Source: Flavimaribacter sediminis (GTDB lineage: Bacteria; Pseudomonadota; Alphaproteobacteria; Rhizobiales; Rhizobiaceae). From it: a DNA stretch of 64,000 bases. Below the pieces are notes generated by a model. That model made no database searches. It had not been told where the DNA came from and saw nothing but the letters and a program-made list of their open reading frames with translations. Position numbers and translations under genes: made by a program. The DNA is taken from positions 1,488,001 through 1,552,000 of the forward strand of contig NZ_JAICBX010000001.1 in NCBI RefSeq assembly GCF_019492055.1. Reading direction: 5' to 3'. The stretch's first letter is position 1; the number at the start of each line of letters is the position of its first letter. Of the stretch, positions 9,405 through 18,192 are shown one piece after another.

Positions 9405-10210
9405 GAGGCCGCAACCAAACGGTTGTCACTGGAGGGGACCTTGGAAAATAAACGGAAGAAATTTTCGCTGGTCTGCCGGTTAATATCTTCCTCCGACACC
9501 CCTCTCGTCTCCGCGAGAACCCTGGCCGTATTGACGACGAAAGACGGTTCGTTGCGCTTGCCGCGATGTGGCACAGGGGCCAGGTATGGAGCGTCCGTTT
9601 CAACAAGCAGACGATCGGCCGGGAGGTCCGCCGCGATCTTACGCAGGTCTTCGGAATTCTTGAAGGTGAGGATGCCGGAAAACGAGACGTAACCGCCGAG
9701 TTCGACGCCGGTTTCAGCCAGAGCGCGGCCGGACGAAAAACAGTGCAGGACGAAGGGAAAAGCCCCCTTCCCGCTTTCTTCTCTCAGGATATGCGCCATG
9801 TCTTCGTCCGCCGAACGCGCGTGGATGACAAGCGGCAGCCCAGTTTCGCGCGCGGCTTCAATATGCCGGCGGAACCCGGTTTCCTGTGCTTCCCGTGGCG
9901 CATTGTCATAGTGGTAGTCCAGCCCTGCTTCGCCAATGGCGACCACTTTGGGATGGTGTGAAAGACCAACAAGCTCTTGCGCGGCTATATCGAGTTCCTG
10001 GTCCGCATTGTGCGGATGGGTGCCAACGGAGCAATAGACGCGATCATAAGCTTCTGCGATAGCGCGAATAGTTTCGAAGTGGCGCACACGCGTGCAGATT
10101 GTCACCATGCACTCGACACCGGCTGCGACCGCGCGCTCGACGATCGCATCACGTTCGCTTTCGAAATCCGGAAAATCCAGATGGCAATGGCTGTCGACAA
10201 GAGTGCTCAC
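9401..10210 (-). CDS. tatD: TatD family metal-dependent hydrolase
   Basis: A 269-residue TIM-barrel amidohydrolase-type nuclease. The HxH motif of the first strand is DSHCHLDF (His 8, His 10), followed by [10 protein letters not shown] near residue 96 and the later metal or catalytic motifs [15 protein letters not shown] and LVETDAPYL. TatD proteins are 3'-5' exonucleases or deoxyribonucleases linked to DNA repair and RNA quality control; despite the name they are not part of Tat secretion. It overlaps metG upstream and the MBL gene downstream by 4 bases each. Confidence 0.93.
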   Translation of the reverse strand: MSTLVDSHCHLDFPDFESERDAIVERAVAAGVECMVTICTRVRHFETIRAIAEAYDRVYCSVGTHPHNADQELDIAAQELVGLSHHPKVVAIGEAGLDYHYDNAPREAQETGFRRHIEAARETGLPLVIHARSADEDMAHILREESGKGAFPFVLHCFSSGRALAETGVELGGYVSFSGILTFKNSEDLRKIAADLPADRLLVETDAPYLAPVPHRGKRNEPSFVVNTARVLAETRGVSEEDINRQTSENFFRLFSKVPSSDNRLVAAS

Positions 10211-11757
10211 GCCTGCTCCGCAGCGTCCACGTGGCGCGGAAAGATAGGTTTCGGAGCAGGCAGGTCCGTTGACGGAACTAGCCGGCCAGCCTCCCCCAGC
10301 TTGTCGAAATTGCGATCGCCTTCGTCAACGGACAGAATTTCGAGCAGACGAGCGCTCGATTCCGGCATGAAGGGCTGACAAAGAATTGCGACCTGTCTCA
10401 CGACCTCGATTGTGACATAAAGTACGGTCGCCATGCGCTCCGGATCAGTCTTCTTCAGCGCCCATGGCTCCTGCGAAGCAAAATAGCGGTTTGCTTCCGA
10501 AACGACGCCGAAAACAGATCCCAGAACCTGGTGGAGAGCCTGCTTGTCAATGCCGCTGCGCGCTTCCTCCAGCAATCCGTCCGCCTGCGCCAGGATCGCC
10601 CTGTCGTCATCGCTCAGGTCGCCGCATTGTGGTGTCTTGCTGTCGCAATTCTTGGCGATCATGGATAGCGAGCGTTGCGCCAGATTGCCCAGATCGTTTG
10701 CGAGGTCCGAATTGATGCGCCCGACAATGGCGTCGTGGCTGTAATTGCCGTCCTGTCCGAATGGCACCTCGCGTAGGAAAAAATAGCGCACCTGGTCCAC
10801 GCCGTAATGGTCAACCATATCGAATGGATCGACGACGTTGCCAACCGACTTTGACATCTTTTCACCGCGGTTGAAAAGGAAGCCGTGCGCGAAAACGCGC
10901 TTTGGCAATTCTATGCCCGCAGACATCAGAAATGCTGGCCAATAGACCGCATGAAACCGAATGATGTCCTTGCCGATGACATGGACATTGGCCGGCCAGA
11001 ATTTCCAAAGCGGCGCATCCAGATCAGGATAGCCGACCGCCGTGATGTAGTTGGTCAGGGCGTCGACCCAGACATACATGACATGGTCTTCGTCACCCGG
11101 AACCTTGACGCCCCAGTCGAATGTCGTGCGCGAGATAGACAGGTCCTTCAAGCCTCCCTTGACGAAGGAGATGATCTCGTTGCGCCGGGCGTCCGGTCCG
11201 ATGAAATCCGCATTCCTGTCGTAATGTTCGAGCAGTCGATCCTGATAGGTCGAGAGACGGAAGAAGTAGCTTTCCTCCTCGACCCACTCCACGGGCGTGC
11301 CTTGAGGACCGTAGCGAACGCCGTCGCGCAATTCGGTCTCGTCTTCCTGGTAATAGGCCTCGTCGCGCACCGAATACCATCCGGCGTAGCTGTCTTTGTA
11401 GATATCGCCAGCTTCGGTCATAGCCTCCCAGATCGCCTGGCTGGCTTTCTTGTGACGTGGTTCAGTGGTGCGGATAAAATCGTCATTGGAGGCGTTTAGC
11501 GCTTCCGCCATACGCTGAAATTCAGCCGTGTTCCTGCTGGCGAACTCTGCGATCGGAAGCCCTTCCTTCCTGGCGGTCTGCAACATCTTCTGGCCGTGCT
11601 CGTCCGTTCCGGTCAGAAAATGAACCTCCATACCGTCGAGGCGCTTGAACCGGGCGATCGCATCGGTGGCGATCAACTCGTAGGCATGCCCGATATGCGG
11701 CTTTCCGTTCGGGTAGGAAATTGCAGTCGTAATATAGAAGCGGTTACTCTCACTCAT
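10207..11757 (-). CDS. metG: Methionine-tRNA ligase
   Basis: Class I aminoacyl-tRNA synthetase charging tRNA-Met. The chosen start gives 516 residues, the usual alphaproteobacterial length; an in-frame ATG 72 bases upstream adds a tail absent from the family. Signature motifs are HIGH (21-24), GTDEHGQK, the [12 protein letters not shown] segment, and KMSKS near residue 300. There is no C-terminal EMAP/Trbp111-like domain, consistent with the short form. It heads the metG-tatD-MBL group, with holB and tmk upstream after a 93-base gap. Confidence 0.96.
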   Translation of the reverse strand: MSESNRFYITTAISYPNGKPHIGHAYELIATDAIARFKRLDGMEVHFLTGTDEHGQKMLQTARKEGLPIAEFASRNTAEFQRMAEALNASNDDFIRTTEPRHKKASQAIWEAMTEAGDIYKDSYAGWYSVRDEAYYQEDETELRDGVRYGPQGTPVEWVEEESYFFRLSTYQDRLLEHYDRNADFIGPDARRNEIISFVKGGLKDLSISRTTFDWGVKVPGDEDHVMYVWVDALTNYITAVGYPDLDAPLWKFWPANVHVIGKDIIRFHAVYWPAFLMSAGIELPKRVFAHGFLFNRGEKMSKSVGNVVDPFDMVDHYGVDQVRYFFLREVPFGQDGNYSHDAIVGRINSDLANDLGNLAQRSLSMIAKNCDSKTPQCGDLSDDDRAILAQADGLLEEARSGIDKQALHQVLGSVFGVVSEANRYFASQEPWALKKTDPERMATVLYVTIEVVRQVAILCQPFMPESSARLLEILSVDEGDRNFDKLGEAGRLVPSTDLPAPKPIFPRHVDAAEQA

Positions 11758-11850
11758 TTCGGCCAATCTCTGAATTGCAGCGGCGACTGCGATCGTCCCG
11801 CGCGGGCGAACGCATTCAGCCGTCCTCATAAGCGAAAATCGACGGCGTGG

Positions 11851-12891
11851 CTACGCCGCCTGCAATTGAAAAATGGATGAAAAGACCGAAAGGACTGCCT
11901 GCTTGCGATCAAGATTGTAGATGTCCGCCGTATCGAGATCCCTGCCTATCTCCAAGGCGAGGTTGGCCCATCGGTCGGCCCCGTGATGATGGCCTGCCCG
12001 GGCGTCGACGATCGCTTGCTGCGAAATCCAGCCGACTGCATGGTCCTTGAAAAAGGCGTATGCCTCATCACGGTCACGGGCCGACAGCATGTCGCCCAGC
12101 TTGTGCGTGGCTTCCACCGGACCATCAGCGCCGCGCGACACGATTTGCTCAAAGGCGTCGATGATATCAAGGCCGCCATAGCGAAGCAGCAACAATGCCG
12201 TTGAAAGGCTGCCGGCGGACGATGCTGCGGTTCTGCCGAGCGTATCGGGATCCTCTGTCCGTTCCAGGCCGAGGTTCGACAGGGCTGACAGCACGTCGGA
12301 GTCGGACAACGGGTGCATATTTATGGTCATGCAGCGCGAACGGATCGTGGGCAAGAGGCGTCCGGCGGCGTGTGACACCAAAATGAACAGGGAGCGCCGA
12401 GGCGGCTCTTCAAGGATTTTCAGAATTGCGTTGGCTGCCGAACGGTTGAGGTCATCGGCCGGGTCGACGATGACGATTCGCCAGTTCCCCGTGCCCGACG
12501 TCTGTTCGTAAAACCGCCCTGCCCTGCGTACCTCATCGACTGTGATAGCCGTGCGAACGCGCCCGGTTTTGGGGTCTATCGGTCGCGCCAGATGCAGCAG
12601 ACTATGCGAGGCGCCGGTGCCGATCTGATGGGTTACCGTTGATTCCGGATCGGGATCTGAAATCACCGTAGGCGCCGTATCTGCTTCCGGATGGCTCAGT
12701 ATGTGATTGGCAAGTCGGAAAGCCAGCGTCGCCTTGCCTATCCCTTTCGGACCTTCCAACAGCAATGCGTGATGCATATGTCCGCTTCTATAGGCGTCAG
12801 CAAGAAAGCGCGTCGTGTCCTCATGTCCGAAAAGTCGTGTGTTGCGCTCTGGAGCTATTGCGCCGTCCAGAACGCGGGGATCATCGCTCAC
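11851..12891 (-). CDS. holB: DNA polymerase III subunit delta prime
   Basis: A 346-residue AAA+ protein of the clamp-loader family. It shows a P-loop-like GPKGIGKAT near residue 45, the FILVSHAAGRLLPTIRSRC segment typical of clamp-loader sensor 1 and SRC motif, and a helical C-terminal collar domain. The delta prime subunit is the stator of the clamp loader that places the beta sliding clamp on DNA. The gene starts within the last 4 bases of tmk, the conserved tmk-holB pair of alphaproteobacteria, which is strong context for holB rather than dnaX. Confidence 0.93.
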   Translation of the reverse strand: MSDDPRVLDGAIAPERNTRLFGHEDTTRFLADAYRSGHMHHALLLEGPKGIGKATLAFRLANHILSHPEADTAPTVISDPDPESTVTHQIGTGASHSLLHLARPIDPKTGRVRTAITVDEVRRAGRFYEQTSGTGNWRIVIVDPADDLNRSAANAILKILEEPPRRSLFILVSHAAGRLLPTIRSRCMTINMHPLSDSDVLSALSNLGLERTEDPDTLGRTAASSAGSLSTALLLLRYGGLDIIDAFEQIVSRGADGPVEATHKLGDMLSARDRDEAYAFFKDHAVGWISQQAIVDARAGHHHGADRWANLALEIGRDLDTADIYNLDRKQAVLSVFSSIFQLQAA

Positions 12892-13565
12892 CGTACACCT
12901 TCCCGGCTTCGGGCCGGCCGGTTTTCCAGTCGCGTTGCGACCAATTCCTGCACGAGCCGCTCGATATCCCTTGCAATCGCATCGGCAGGCCGGGCGGCGT
13001 CAATGATCCGGCAGCGTTCAGGTTCGGCGCGTGCTATATCCAGATAAGCCTCCCTGCGTTTGATCTGAATAGCAAGTTCTTCCTTTTCATAACGGTCGGG
13101 CGCTTGCCTGTCACCCGAACGGGCCCGCGCCCGTTTCATTCCAATTTCGGCCGGCAGATCAAGAATAATCGTCAGATCCGGCGTCATGCCATTGACCGCA
13201 ACGCGTTCGAGCGCGCGTACGAATTCCGGCTCAAGATTGCCGGTTACGCCCTGGTATACGCGCGAGGAATCCATGAAGCGATCGCAGAGGACAATCTTGC
13301 CGTCAAGAATCGCGGGCCGTATCAATTCTTCTACATGGTCGTTGCGCGCGGCCGCGAAAAGCAGCGCTTCCATACGAACGCCGAATTCTTCCGCGGCGCC
13401 AGAAAGCAAAACTTGTCGAACAGCCTCAGCGCCGGCGGAACCGCCAGGCTCCCGTGTCGTGACGACCTCGAAACCATCTGATTCAAGGGATTGGGCGAGA
13501 TACTGGATCTGGGTTGATTTGCCAGCGCCTTCGCCGCCTTCGAATGTGATGAACAGCCCCTTCAA
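12888..13565 (-). CDS. tmk: Thymidylate kinase
   Basis: A 225-residue dTMP kinase making dTDP for DNA synthesis. Seen are the P-loop FEGGEGAGKSTQ (8-19), the thymidylate-binding TREPGGS (37-43), the DRFMDSSRVYQG motif, and the basic lid GDRQAPDRYEKE. It is co-directional with holB (4-base overlap) and preceded by a 173-base gap after the dac gene. Family and length agree with the enzyme in related bacteria. Confidence 0.96.
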   Translation of the reverse strand: MKGLFITFEGGEGAGKSTQIQYLAQSLESDGFEVVTTREPGGSAGAEAVRQVLLSGAAEEFGVRMEALLFAAARNDHVEELIRPAILDGKIVLCDRFMDSSRVYQGVTGNLEPEFVRALERVAVNGMTPDLTIILDLPAEIGMKRARARSGDRQAPDRYEKEELAIQIKRREAYLDIARAEPERCRIIDAARPADAIARDIERLVQELVATRLENRPARSREGVR

Positions 13566-13738
13566 ACGTTTTTCTCTCGCTTGTTGTTTTTCAGGTCACT
13601 CGGGACTTTGCACACGGCCCGCACGGACATCCGATACCCGGCGCCGTTTCGACAGGATCGTTTCATATTAGTATGTAAGCACCTTTTCAGGCAGCGTCCA
13701 CTTTGCGTGTATTATTCGTGTGAAGAGTTAGGAATTTA

Positions 13739-14905
13739 CTACAGCCAGAACAGCATAAGCTCCTGCAGCGCATGGAAGGCGCGTCTATGCAGCGGGCCGA
13801 CCGGGACGCTGTTTGTTGCGTAAAGCGGCGTTTCCTGATTGAGCGTGTCGCCAGTCCACACTTTCAAAGCGCCGATCTGGGCGCCCTTCTCGACCGGAGC
13901 CTCCAGGGGCCAGTCGTAGACAATGCGCGCCTTGATACGCTCGGGATCCGCCACCGGAATGAAGATCGTCACTGCACTTTCCGGAGCCAGATCGACATAG
14001 GAGCCGTCGCCGCCGTAGACACTGGCTTGACCGACGATTTCACCGGCTTGAAAGAGGTCCTTAGGCTCGAAGGAGCGCAGTCCCCATTCGAGCATCTTGC
14101 GCGCTTCCTCTGCGCGTTCCTTTTCGCTGGACATGCCGCTCATTGCGAGAAACAGCCTCGTCCCATCGCGCTCGATTGAGCTCACAATGCCGTATCCCGA
14201 AGCTTCCGTATAACCGGTTTTCAGCCCGTCTACTCCGATGCCAAGCCTGAGCAGCGGGTTGCGATTGCGCTGATTGATGCCATTCCATTTGAATTCCGGT
14301 TCGGAGTACAAACGATAGAAGTCCGGATAGGTTTGTTGAGTGTATCTGGCGAGCGTCACGAGTTCCCGCATCGTGACGGCGGAATCCGGATGCGGCAGGC
14401 CGGTCGCATTGCCAAAGACAGATTTCGTCATGCCCAGCTCGCGGGCGCGCTCGGTCATCTTTTTGGCGAACAGGTCTTCCGAGCCGGAAATGCCTTCTGC
14501 CAGAATGATGCAGGAATCATTACCCGACTGAACGATAGCGCCGCGGATTAGATCACCAACCGGCACGAAGGACTTGATGGCCGCGAACATTGTCGATGTG
14601 CCGGAGGGCGCTCCGCCGGTGCGCCAGGCGTTTTCAGAAACCTGAAATTCATCGTCCAGCGAAAGGCGACCTTCGACAATCTCGTTGAACACCACTTCCA
14701 TGGTCATCATCTTGGCGAGCGACGCGGGCGGCACTGGCGTGTCTTCGTCCTTGGCGAACAGGACCGATCCAGTATCAGCCTCGATCATGAAGGCCTTGTC
14801 GGCTCGCGTGTGAAATTCCTGAGCTTTGGCTTTTCCGGGGACGAAAACGACGGCGTATGCGATTGTGATCGCCGAAATGAGATTTTTGGTAAACGGTTGC
14901 GCCAC
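13739..14905 (-). CDS. D-alanyl-D-alanine carboxypeptidase (PBP5/6 family)
   Basis: A 388-residue penicillin-binding protein of the S11 family, which removes the terminal D-Ala from peptidoglycan pentapeptides in the periplasm. An N-terminal signal peptide ends near AKAQ (about residue 29). The active-site motifs are complete: SLAK with Ser 62/Lys 65, SGN at 127-129 and KTG at 229-231. A PBP5-type C-terminal beta domain follows, and the last residues (HALQELMLFWL) look like the amphipathic membrane anchor. It lies between rlpA and tmk, all on the minus strand, forming a cell-envelope/replication neighbourhood. Confidence 0.94.
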   Translation of the reverse strand: MAQPFTKNLISAITIAYAVVFVPGKAKAQEFHTRADKAFMIEADTGSVLFAKDEDTPVPPASLAKMMTMEVVFNEIVEGRLSLDDEFQVSENAWRTGGAPSGTSTMFAAIKSFVPVGDLIRGAIVQSGNDSCIILAEGISGSEDLFAKKMTERARELGMTKSVFGNATGLPHPDSAVTMRELVTLARYTQQTYPDFYRLYSEPEFKWNGINQRNRNPLLRLGIGVDGLKTGYTEASGYGIVSSIERDGTRLFLAMSGMSSEKERAEEARKMLEWGLRSFEPKDLFQAGEIVGQASVYGGDGSYVDLAPESAVTIFIPVADPERIKARIVYDWPLEAPVEKGAQIGALKVWTGDTLNQETPLYATNSVPVGPLHRRAFHALQELMLFWL

Positions 14906-15007
14906 GATGATCCCCTCAATTGCCCCAATGACAGGCTACCAACGGAACCTGTGCGGATCAATTGAATTGCCAGGACTAGACTGGGCGGTTGCGCTGTTCG
15001 CAGGCTC

Positions 15008-16015
15008 TCAAAGATTGTCCTGCTTTTGTGCGAAAGCGAGGATCGACTCTTCCGTCAACTGTCCTTCATCATTCAGAAGAGCAGCAAAGGGATCATTGGT
15101 TCGTGAACCATAACGCTCATCCAGATATGCGTTGACGAGTTTTGGTTCTTCATCTGACGAAGCAAGACCCATGATTGGTCTGTCGCGCGGAACAGGGCCA
15201 ATTTCGGGCAGGTAATACTGATCCGAAGTAACCAGTCGCGGCCCTTTGCCTGTATTCGTCGATGCGATTTGCTGAGTCTCGTTGGTAAAGCCGAGTTTGG
15301 TCGATGCTTTGCTTAGCAGCGTCGGGGGGCTGAGCCTGGAAAGACCATCAGTGATCTTGTCGCCGGCGGAGGCGATCATGTTCGTGCTGCTGCCGTCGCG
15401 GAAGGACGCCATGAGATAGGGCATGTCGCGACCGTCCATACGGGCCTTGCCCATATACTCCACCCTAACCTTCGCCACTCCGGCGTTCTTGATTAGGAGC
15501 ATGTCCGCAGCCTTGCTCGAAACGTCGATGATACGACCATGAGCAAATGGACCGCGATCGTTGACCCGGACCACGACGGAATTTCCGTTCTCCACATTGG
15601 TCACGCGCGCATAGCTGGGAAGCGGAAATGTCGGATGAGCGGCTGAAAGGTGATACTGGTCGTAGATCTCGCCGTTTGCAGTATGGCGGCCATGGAAGTT
15701 CGGTCCATACCAGGATGCAAGGCCAACCTTGTCGTAGCCCGGCTCTTCCTTGGGGTGATACCAGCGGCCATTCACCATGTAGGGCTTGCCGACCTTATAG
15801 GTGCCGCCGCCCTTCTTGACATTCTTCGATGTCGTAACGCGTTTGCTGGCTGAGACGCCGTACTTGTTTTCGCTGAATTTCGTCTTGTTGTTGATGTCGG
15901 CTTTGTCAGCCGGGCTCGACATGCAGGACGCCAGGGTCAGGCCGAGGCCCATGACTGTCGCGATACGAACAAATTTCCACGAAGCGTCCAAAGGCGTAGC
16001 GCCACTTTTCGTCAT
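15008..16015 (-). CDS. rlpA: RlpA-type septal ring lytic transglycosylase
   Basis: RlpA proteins are outer-membrane lipoproteins with a double-psi beta-barrel that cleave denuded glycan strands. A hydrophobic signal ending in LTLASC (Cys about 31) fits a lipobox. The RlpA core is clear: GLASWYGPNFHGRHTANGE, LSAAHPTFPLPS and VNDRGPFAHGRIIDVS. No SPOR domain is seen at the C-terminus, which is instead a low-complexity tail. The start is uncertain: in-frame starts at 16069 (TTG) and 16045 (ATG) would lengthen the N-terminus, and none has a strong ribosome-binding site. Confidence 0.9.
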   Translation of the reverse strand: MTKSGATPLDASWKFVRIATVMGLGLTLASCMSSPADKADINNKTKFSENKYGVSASKRVTTSKNVKKGGGTYKVGKPYMVNGRWYHPKEEPGYDKVGLASWYGPNFHGRHTANGEIYDQYHLSAAHPTFPLPSYARVTNVENGNSVVVRVNDRGPFAHGRIIDVSSKAADMLLIKNAGVAKVRVEYMGKARMDGRDMPYLMASFRDGSSTNMIASAGDKITDGLSRLSPPTLLSKASTKLGFTNETQQIASTNTGKGPRLVTSDQYYLPEIGPVPRDRPIMGLASSDEEPKLVNAYLDERYGSRTNDPFAALLNDEGQLTEESILAFAQKQDNL

Positions 16016-16346
16016 TTTTGCGCGGATGCGCGCCGCATTCAGCATTCCGTCCAGCCCCCGATCGAGCAATCCCCTGTCGCCTTGCTCTCTACGATATTCA
16101 TGCCATTTGGCAAAGAGCGGCGACCGTTGTCCTGATCAACAATACCAACTGCCTGTTGTCAAGACGTCAACGTCAAAGCATGATCCATAAAAATCAATGT
16201 TTTGGTTAATGTCAACTCACCGTTTGCCATGGCGCAAGGCGGATCTGCCGCATTCACTTTTACAGGCGTCGCCATTGACGCGAAAACCGGGATTTGCAAC
16301 ACGCATGGGTAATTACTTTTGTGGCGCAACTCTTGGAAGGCACATT

Positions 16347-16808
16347 GTGAGAAGTATTGCAGATTTTCAGGTTCGTTATGACGGCAGCTCACGCGGTTTC
16401 TGGGGCGCCGCATGCTTTGTGGCGCTGTTATTGGTTTCTGCCCCAGCCTGCCTGGCGGACAACGTCTATCCCGACATCGTCGGCACATGGGTCGGAGAAG
16501 GCGCAGATATTCGCATGTCTTATGATGGCGGCGACGTCGTCTTCAGTTCTGAAACGATCACGCAGACCGTCACGGAACAACGCGATCGCCGGTTCACTGG
16601 CAGCATGCACTCCGAGAGCGGCGCGTCCGAAAAGTTCAGCGTCGAGTTTGTCGGGGTCTTTGTTGACAAGAGCCATTTTCGCTGGTCGGAACCGAACGGT
16701 TTCGTAGAAGGACGCATGATCGACGCCGATACGATCGACTCCTGTTACATCCGCACGGCTCCAGAGGGGCAGAACGCGGCCTGCCAAACGCTTAAGCGGG
16801 TGAAATAG
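16347..16808 (+). CDS. Hypothetical secreted protein
   Basis: A protein of about 153 residues with an N-terminal signal: the hydrophobic stretch GAACFVALLLVSAPACLA ends in a plausible cleavage site before DNVYPD. The mature part is rich in short polar beta strands (IVGTWVGEGADIRMS, RFTGSMHSES, HFRWSEPNGFVEGRMID) and has two Cys near the end, suggesting a small beta-barrel. No family was recognised. The GTG at 16347 is chosen because GGAAGG lies 6 bases upstream; an in-frame ATG at 16305 is possible. It immediately precedes the tRNA-Ser gene. Confidence 0.6.
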   Translation: MRSIADFQVRYDGSSRGFWGAACFVALLLVSAPACLADNVYPDIVGTWVGEGADIRMSYDGGDVVFSSETITQTVTEQRDRRFTGSMHSESGASEKFSVEFVGVFVDKSHFRWSEPNGFVEGRMIDADTIDSCYIRTAPEGQNAACQTLKRVK

Positions 16809-16837
16809 CGATCTCACGTTATTTTTCTCCTGCCTGC

Positions 16838-16866
16838 TTGAAAAGATAAGCCTTCTGGCGCAATAA
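16838..16866 (+). promoter_or_regulatory. Likely sigma-70-type promoter of tRNA-Ser
   Basis: TTGAAA at 16838-16843 and CAATAA at 16861-16866 are separated by 17 bases. The -10 element ends 9 bases before the first tRNA nucleotide, so transcription would begin just upstream of the mature 5' end. Based on consensus match and position only. Confidence 0.45.
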
Positions 16867-16875
16867 GGCGCTGCC

Positions 16876-16965
16876 GGAGGAGTGGCCGAGTGGTTGAAGG
16901 CACCGGTCTTGAAAACCGGCAGGCGGGAAACCGTCTCGTGGGTTCGAATCCCACCTCCTCCGCCA
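16876..16965 (+). tRNA. tRNA-Ser (anticodon UGA)
   Basis: A 90-base class II tRNA including an encoded CCA. The acceptor arm GGAGGAG pairs with CTCCTCC at 16955-16961, followed by G and CCA. The anticodon stem CCGGT/ACCGG encloses the loop CTTGAAA, giving anticodon TGA at 16910-16912, which reads UCA-type serine codons. A long variable arm (GGCGGGAAACCGTC region) and the T-loop GGTTCGAATCC are present. Its last 14 bases are repeated at 28613-28626 and form the attachment site of the integrated element. Confidence 0.97.
16952..16965 (+). repeat. attL core (tRNA-Ser 3' end)
   Basis: CACCTCCTCCGCCA, identical to 28613-28626 in the same orientation. It covers part of the T stem, the 3' acceptor strand, the discriminator base and CCA, so the tRNA remains intact after integration. 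Confidence 0.87.
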
Positions 16966-16971
16966 CAGCCT

Positions 16972-16984
16972 CAATAAAATCAAT
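16972..16984 (+). repeat. Left copy of 13-bp end repeat (possible integrase arm site)
   Basis: CAATAAAATCAAT lies 6 bp inside the left core. The same 13 bases occur in the same orientation at 28579-28591, 21 bp inside the right core. In the circular form they would flank the core, as arm-type sites of tyrosine recombinases do. Function is inferred. Confidence 0.6.
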
Positions 16985-17041
16985 GTTTTAGATGAATATT
17001 TCGGACTGTGACATAACCGAAGCCCTACTTGAAATAAATGC

Positions 17042-17284
17042 TTATCCCAGTTGTTCCGCCGCGATATCGACCTTGTCGAGAGCGTTGGCAGTCGCGGCAA
17101 TCTTCGCCCGGGCCTGGTCGATCAGGTTGCGGAGATCATCATGAAACTCTTCGGAATCCTCCTTGTTTCCAAGCGCGCAATAAACGGCGCTCAGCTGACA
17201 GGAAACTGAGATCAGATCGCTGATGTACGGGTGAAGGTCGATTTGCGTGGAGACGAATTCGCGTTGGTCAATATGCTTGTTCAT
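17042..17284 (-). CDS. Small hypothetical protein near the left end of the element
   Basis: An 80-residue, probably all-helical cytoplasmic protein starting MNKHIDQREF; no family was recognised. The chosen ATG at 17284 has AAGGGA seven bases upstream, which decides it over a longer reading. That ribosome-binding site lies in the 3' arm of a perfect 8-bp hairpin at 17293-17315, so its translation may be regulated. It lies 76 bases from the attL core and diverges from the gene at 17463. Being inside the element, it may be cargo or a regulator. Confidence 0.55.
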   Translation of the reverse strand: MNKHIDQREFVSTQIDLHPYISDLISVSCQLSAVYCALGNKEDSEEFHDDLRNLIDQARAKIAATANALDKVDIAAEQLG

Positions 17285-17292
17285 GTGGTGGT

Positions 17293-17315
17293 CCCTTTCG
17301 ATGTTGACGAAAGGG
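17293..17315 (-). promoter_or_regulatory. Leader hairpin covering the ribosome-binding site of the 17042-17284 gene
   Basis: On the minus strand CCCTTTCG, a 7-base loop and CGAAAGGG form a perfect 8-bp stem. The GGG end of the 3' arm is part of the AAGGGA ribosome-binding site. When folded, the stem would mask translation initiation. The structure is seen; the regulatory role is inferred. Confidence 0.45.
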
Positions 17316-17330
17316 AGGATGCTGGAAATC

Positions 17331-17363
17331 AATAACGTTTACAACATTTTGTGCTGCGTTATT
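17331..17363. promoter_or_regulatory. Inverted repeat in divergent control region
   Basis: AATAACG (17331-17337) and CGTTATT (17357-17363) are perfect inverted repeats 19 bp apart between the divergent genes at 17284 and 17463. This is a candidate operator for a regulator of the element. Confidence 0.35.
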
Positions 17364-17462
17364 TCGCTCAGAAATTAACGCAAGTAGCGTTCGTTCACTG
17401 GTTGGTTGTTTTGAAAGTTGAGTTTAGTCTACTTTGTTGCTGCAACCTATAGGGAGACACGC

Positions 17463-17663
17463 ATGGGTGATTTCGACGAAACGATTCGATGGCTGAAGGA
17501 GAGGCGAAATCTTTACATTGAAGACCTGGAGGATATCGAAAATGGTGCACAGTATTTTCGGAACGAGGAAAACATTACCGAGAAAAGACGAGTTCGGTTG
17601 GAACAATCAATAAAAGACTTTGACGTCAAGATCGCCGCGTATGAAGCTCATAACGAAGAGTGA
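17463..17663 (+). CDS. Small hypothetical coiled-coil protein
   Basis: A 66-residue, charged, helical protein (MGDFDETIRWLKERRNLY...) with heptad-like spacing that suggests a coiled coil. No family was recognised. The ATG at 17463 is supported by AGGGAG about 8 bases upstream. It diverges from the 80-residue gene and converges with the 95-residue gene at 17648, overlapping it by 16 bases. It is the only plus-strand gene in the left part of the element, which may mark it as an accessory gene. Confidence 0.55.
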   Translation: MGDFDETIRWLKERRNLYIEDLEDIENGAQYFRNEENITEKRRVRLEQSIKDFDVKIAAYEAHNEE

Positions 17664-17935
17664 CAAAGCCGGAACGTCGGGAGTCCTTCAGCAGATCGCA
17701 GCGTGTCGACCAGTTCGATGACGTCCCGCCACGAAAGTGTCCGTGGCCGGCCTTTGCCAGAGGACAGAGTGAACTTGCTGGCCACCTGGGTTAGCGTGTA
17801 GCCACGCTCTTCCAGAAAGCGCTGCACACCGAAATAATCTGAACTGGTGCCGGCCGGGAAGCGCCTGGGACCGCCATGAGCGGAGAGCCAGCTCTCGACG
17901 AGGTCAAAGGTCTGAGGATCTACATGTGTCGTCAT
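17648..17935 (-). CDS. Hypothetical phage-element protein, 95 residues
   Basis: Last gene of the minus-strand structural run. It starts MTTHVDPQTF and shows a basic middle (SGKGRPRTLSWRDV) that could bind nucleic acid, but no domain was recognised. Its start overlaps the stop of the 86-residue gene upstream by 4 bases, so it belongs to the same transcript as gpD and the tape measure. Virion component and regulatory roles are both possible. Confidence 0.5.
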   Translation of the reverse strand: MTTHVDPQTFDLVESWLSAHGGPRRFPAGTSSDYFGVQRFLEERGYTLTQVASKFTLSSGKGRPRTLSWRDVIELVDTLRSAEGLPTFRLCHSSL

Positions 17936-18192
17936 GCGAGCTCCAATTTCACAACGGAATGGACTGGGTTTGCCGACTCGACCGAGAGGACGACGAACAT
18001 TCTCGCATTGTCGAGCACTAGCCGATCATTCTGCTGGATGGTTTTGACGTCAGGATAAAGCGTGTGATCGACTGTCAATTGATCGTGCTTGCGGTCGAAG
18101 GTTTCGCCAAGCGTCCCTTTGCCAACGGCTTCACCTCGATCTCTGCCGGTCGGTATCGTGTGGAACTCTACGTCGAATACTGGAATCCTCAT
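17932..18192 (-). CDS. Small phage protein, possibly head-tail adaptor-like
   Basis: An 86-residue predicted all-beta protein. The C-terminal half (NDRLVLDNARMFVVLSVE then a short LEL ending) resembles the strand pattern of small head-tail joining proteins, where a D-x-V...Y-x-V-x-x-V pattern is common. The match is by eye and weak. It lies between gpD upstream (4-base overlap) and the 95-residue gene downstream (4-base overlap). Translational coupling supports a structural or assembly role. Confidence 0.45.
   Translation of the reverse strand: MRIPVFDVEFHTIPTGRDRGEAVGKGTLGETFDRKHDQLTVDHTLYPDVKTIQQNDRLVLDNARMFVVLSVESANPVHSVVKLELA

Noticed and set aside
10885-11499. 204-codon plus-strand frame inside metG
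   Set aside because: It lies fully antisense to the conserved metG catalytic core; composition mirrors codon bias of metG and no domain is seen.
12765-13481. 238-codon plus-strand frame across holB and tmk
   Set aside because: Antisense to two essential conserved genes; an effect of high G+C third positions.
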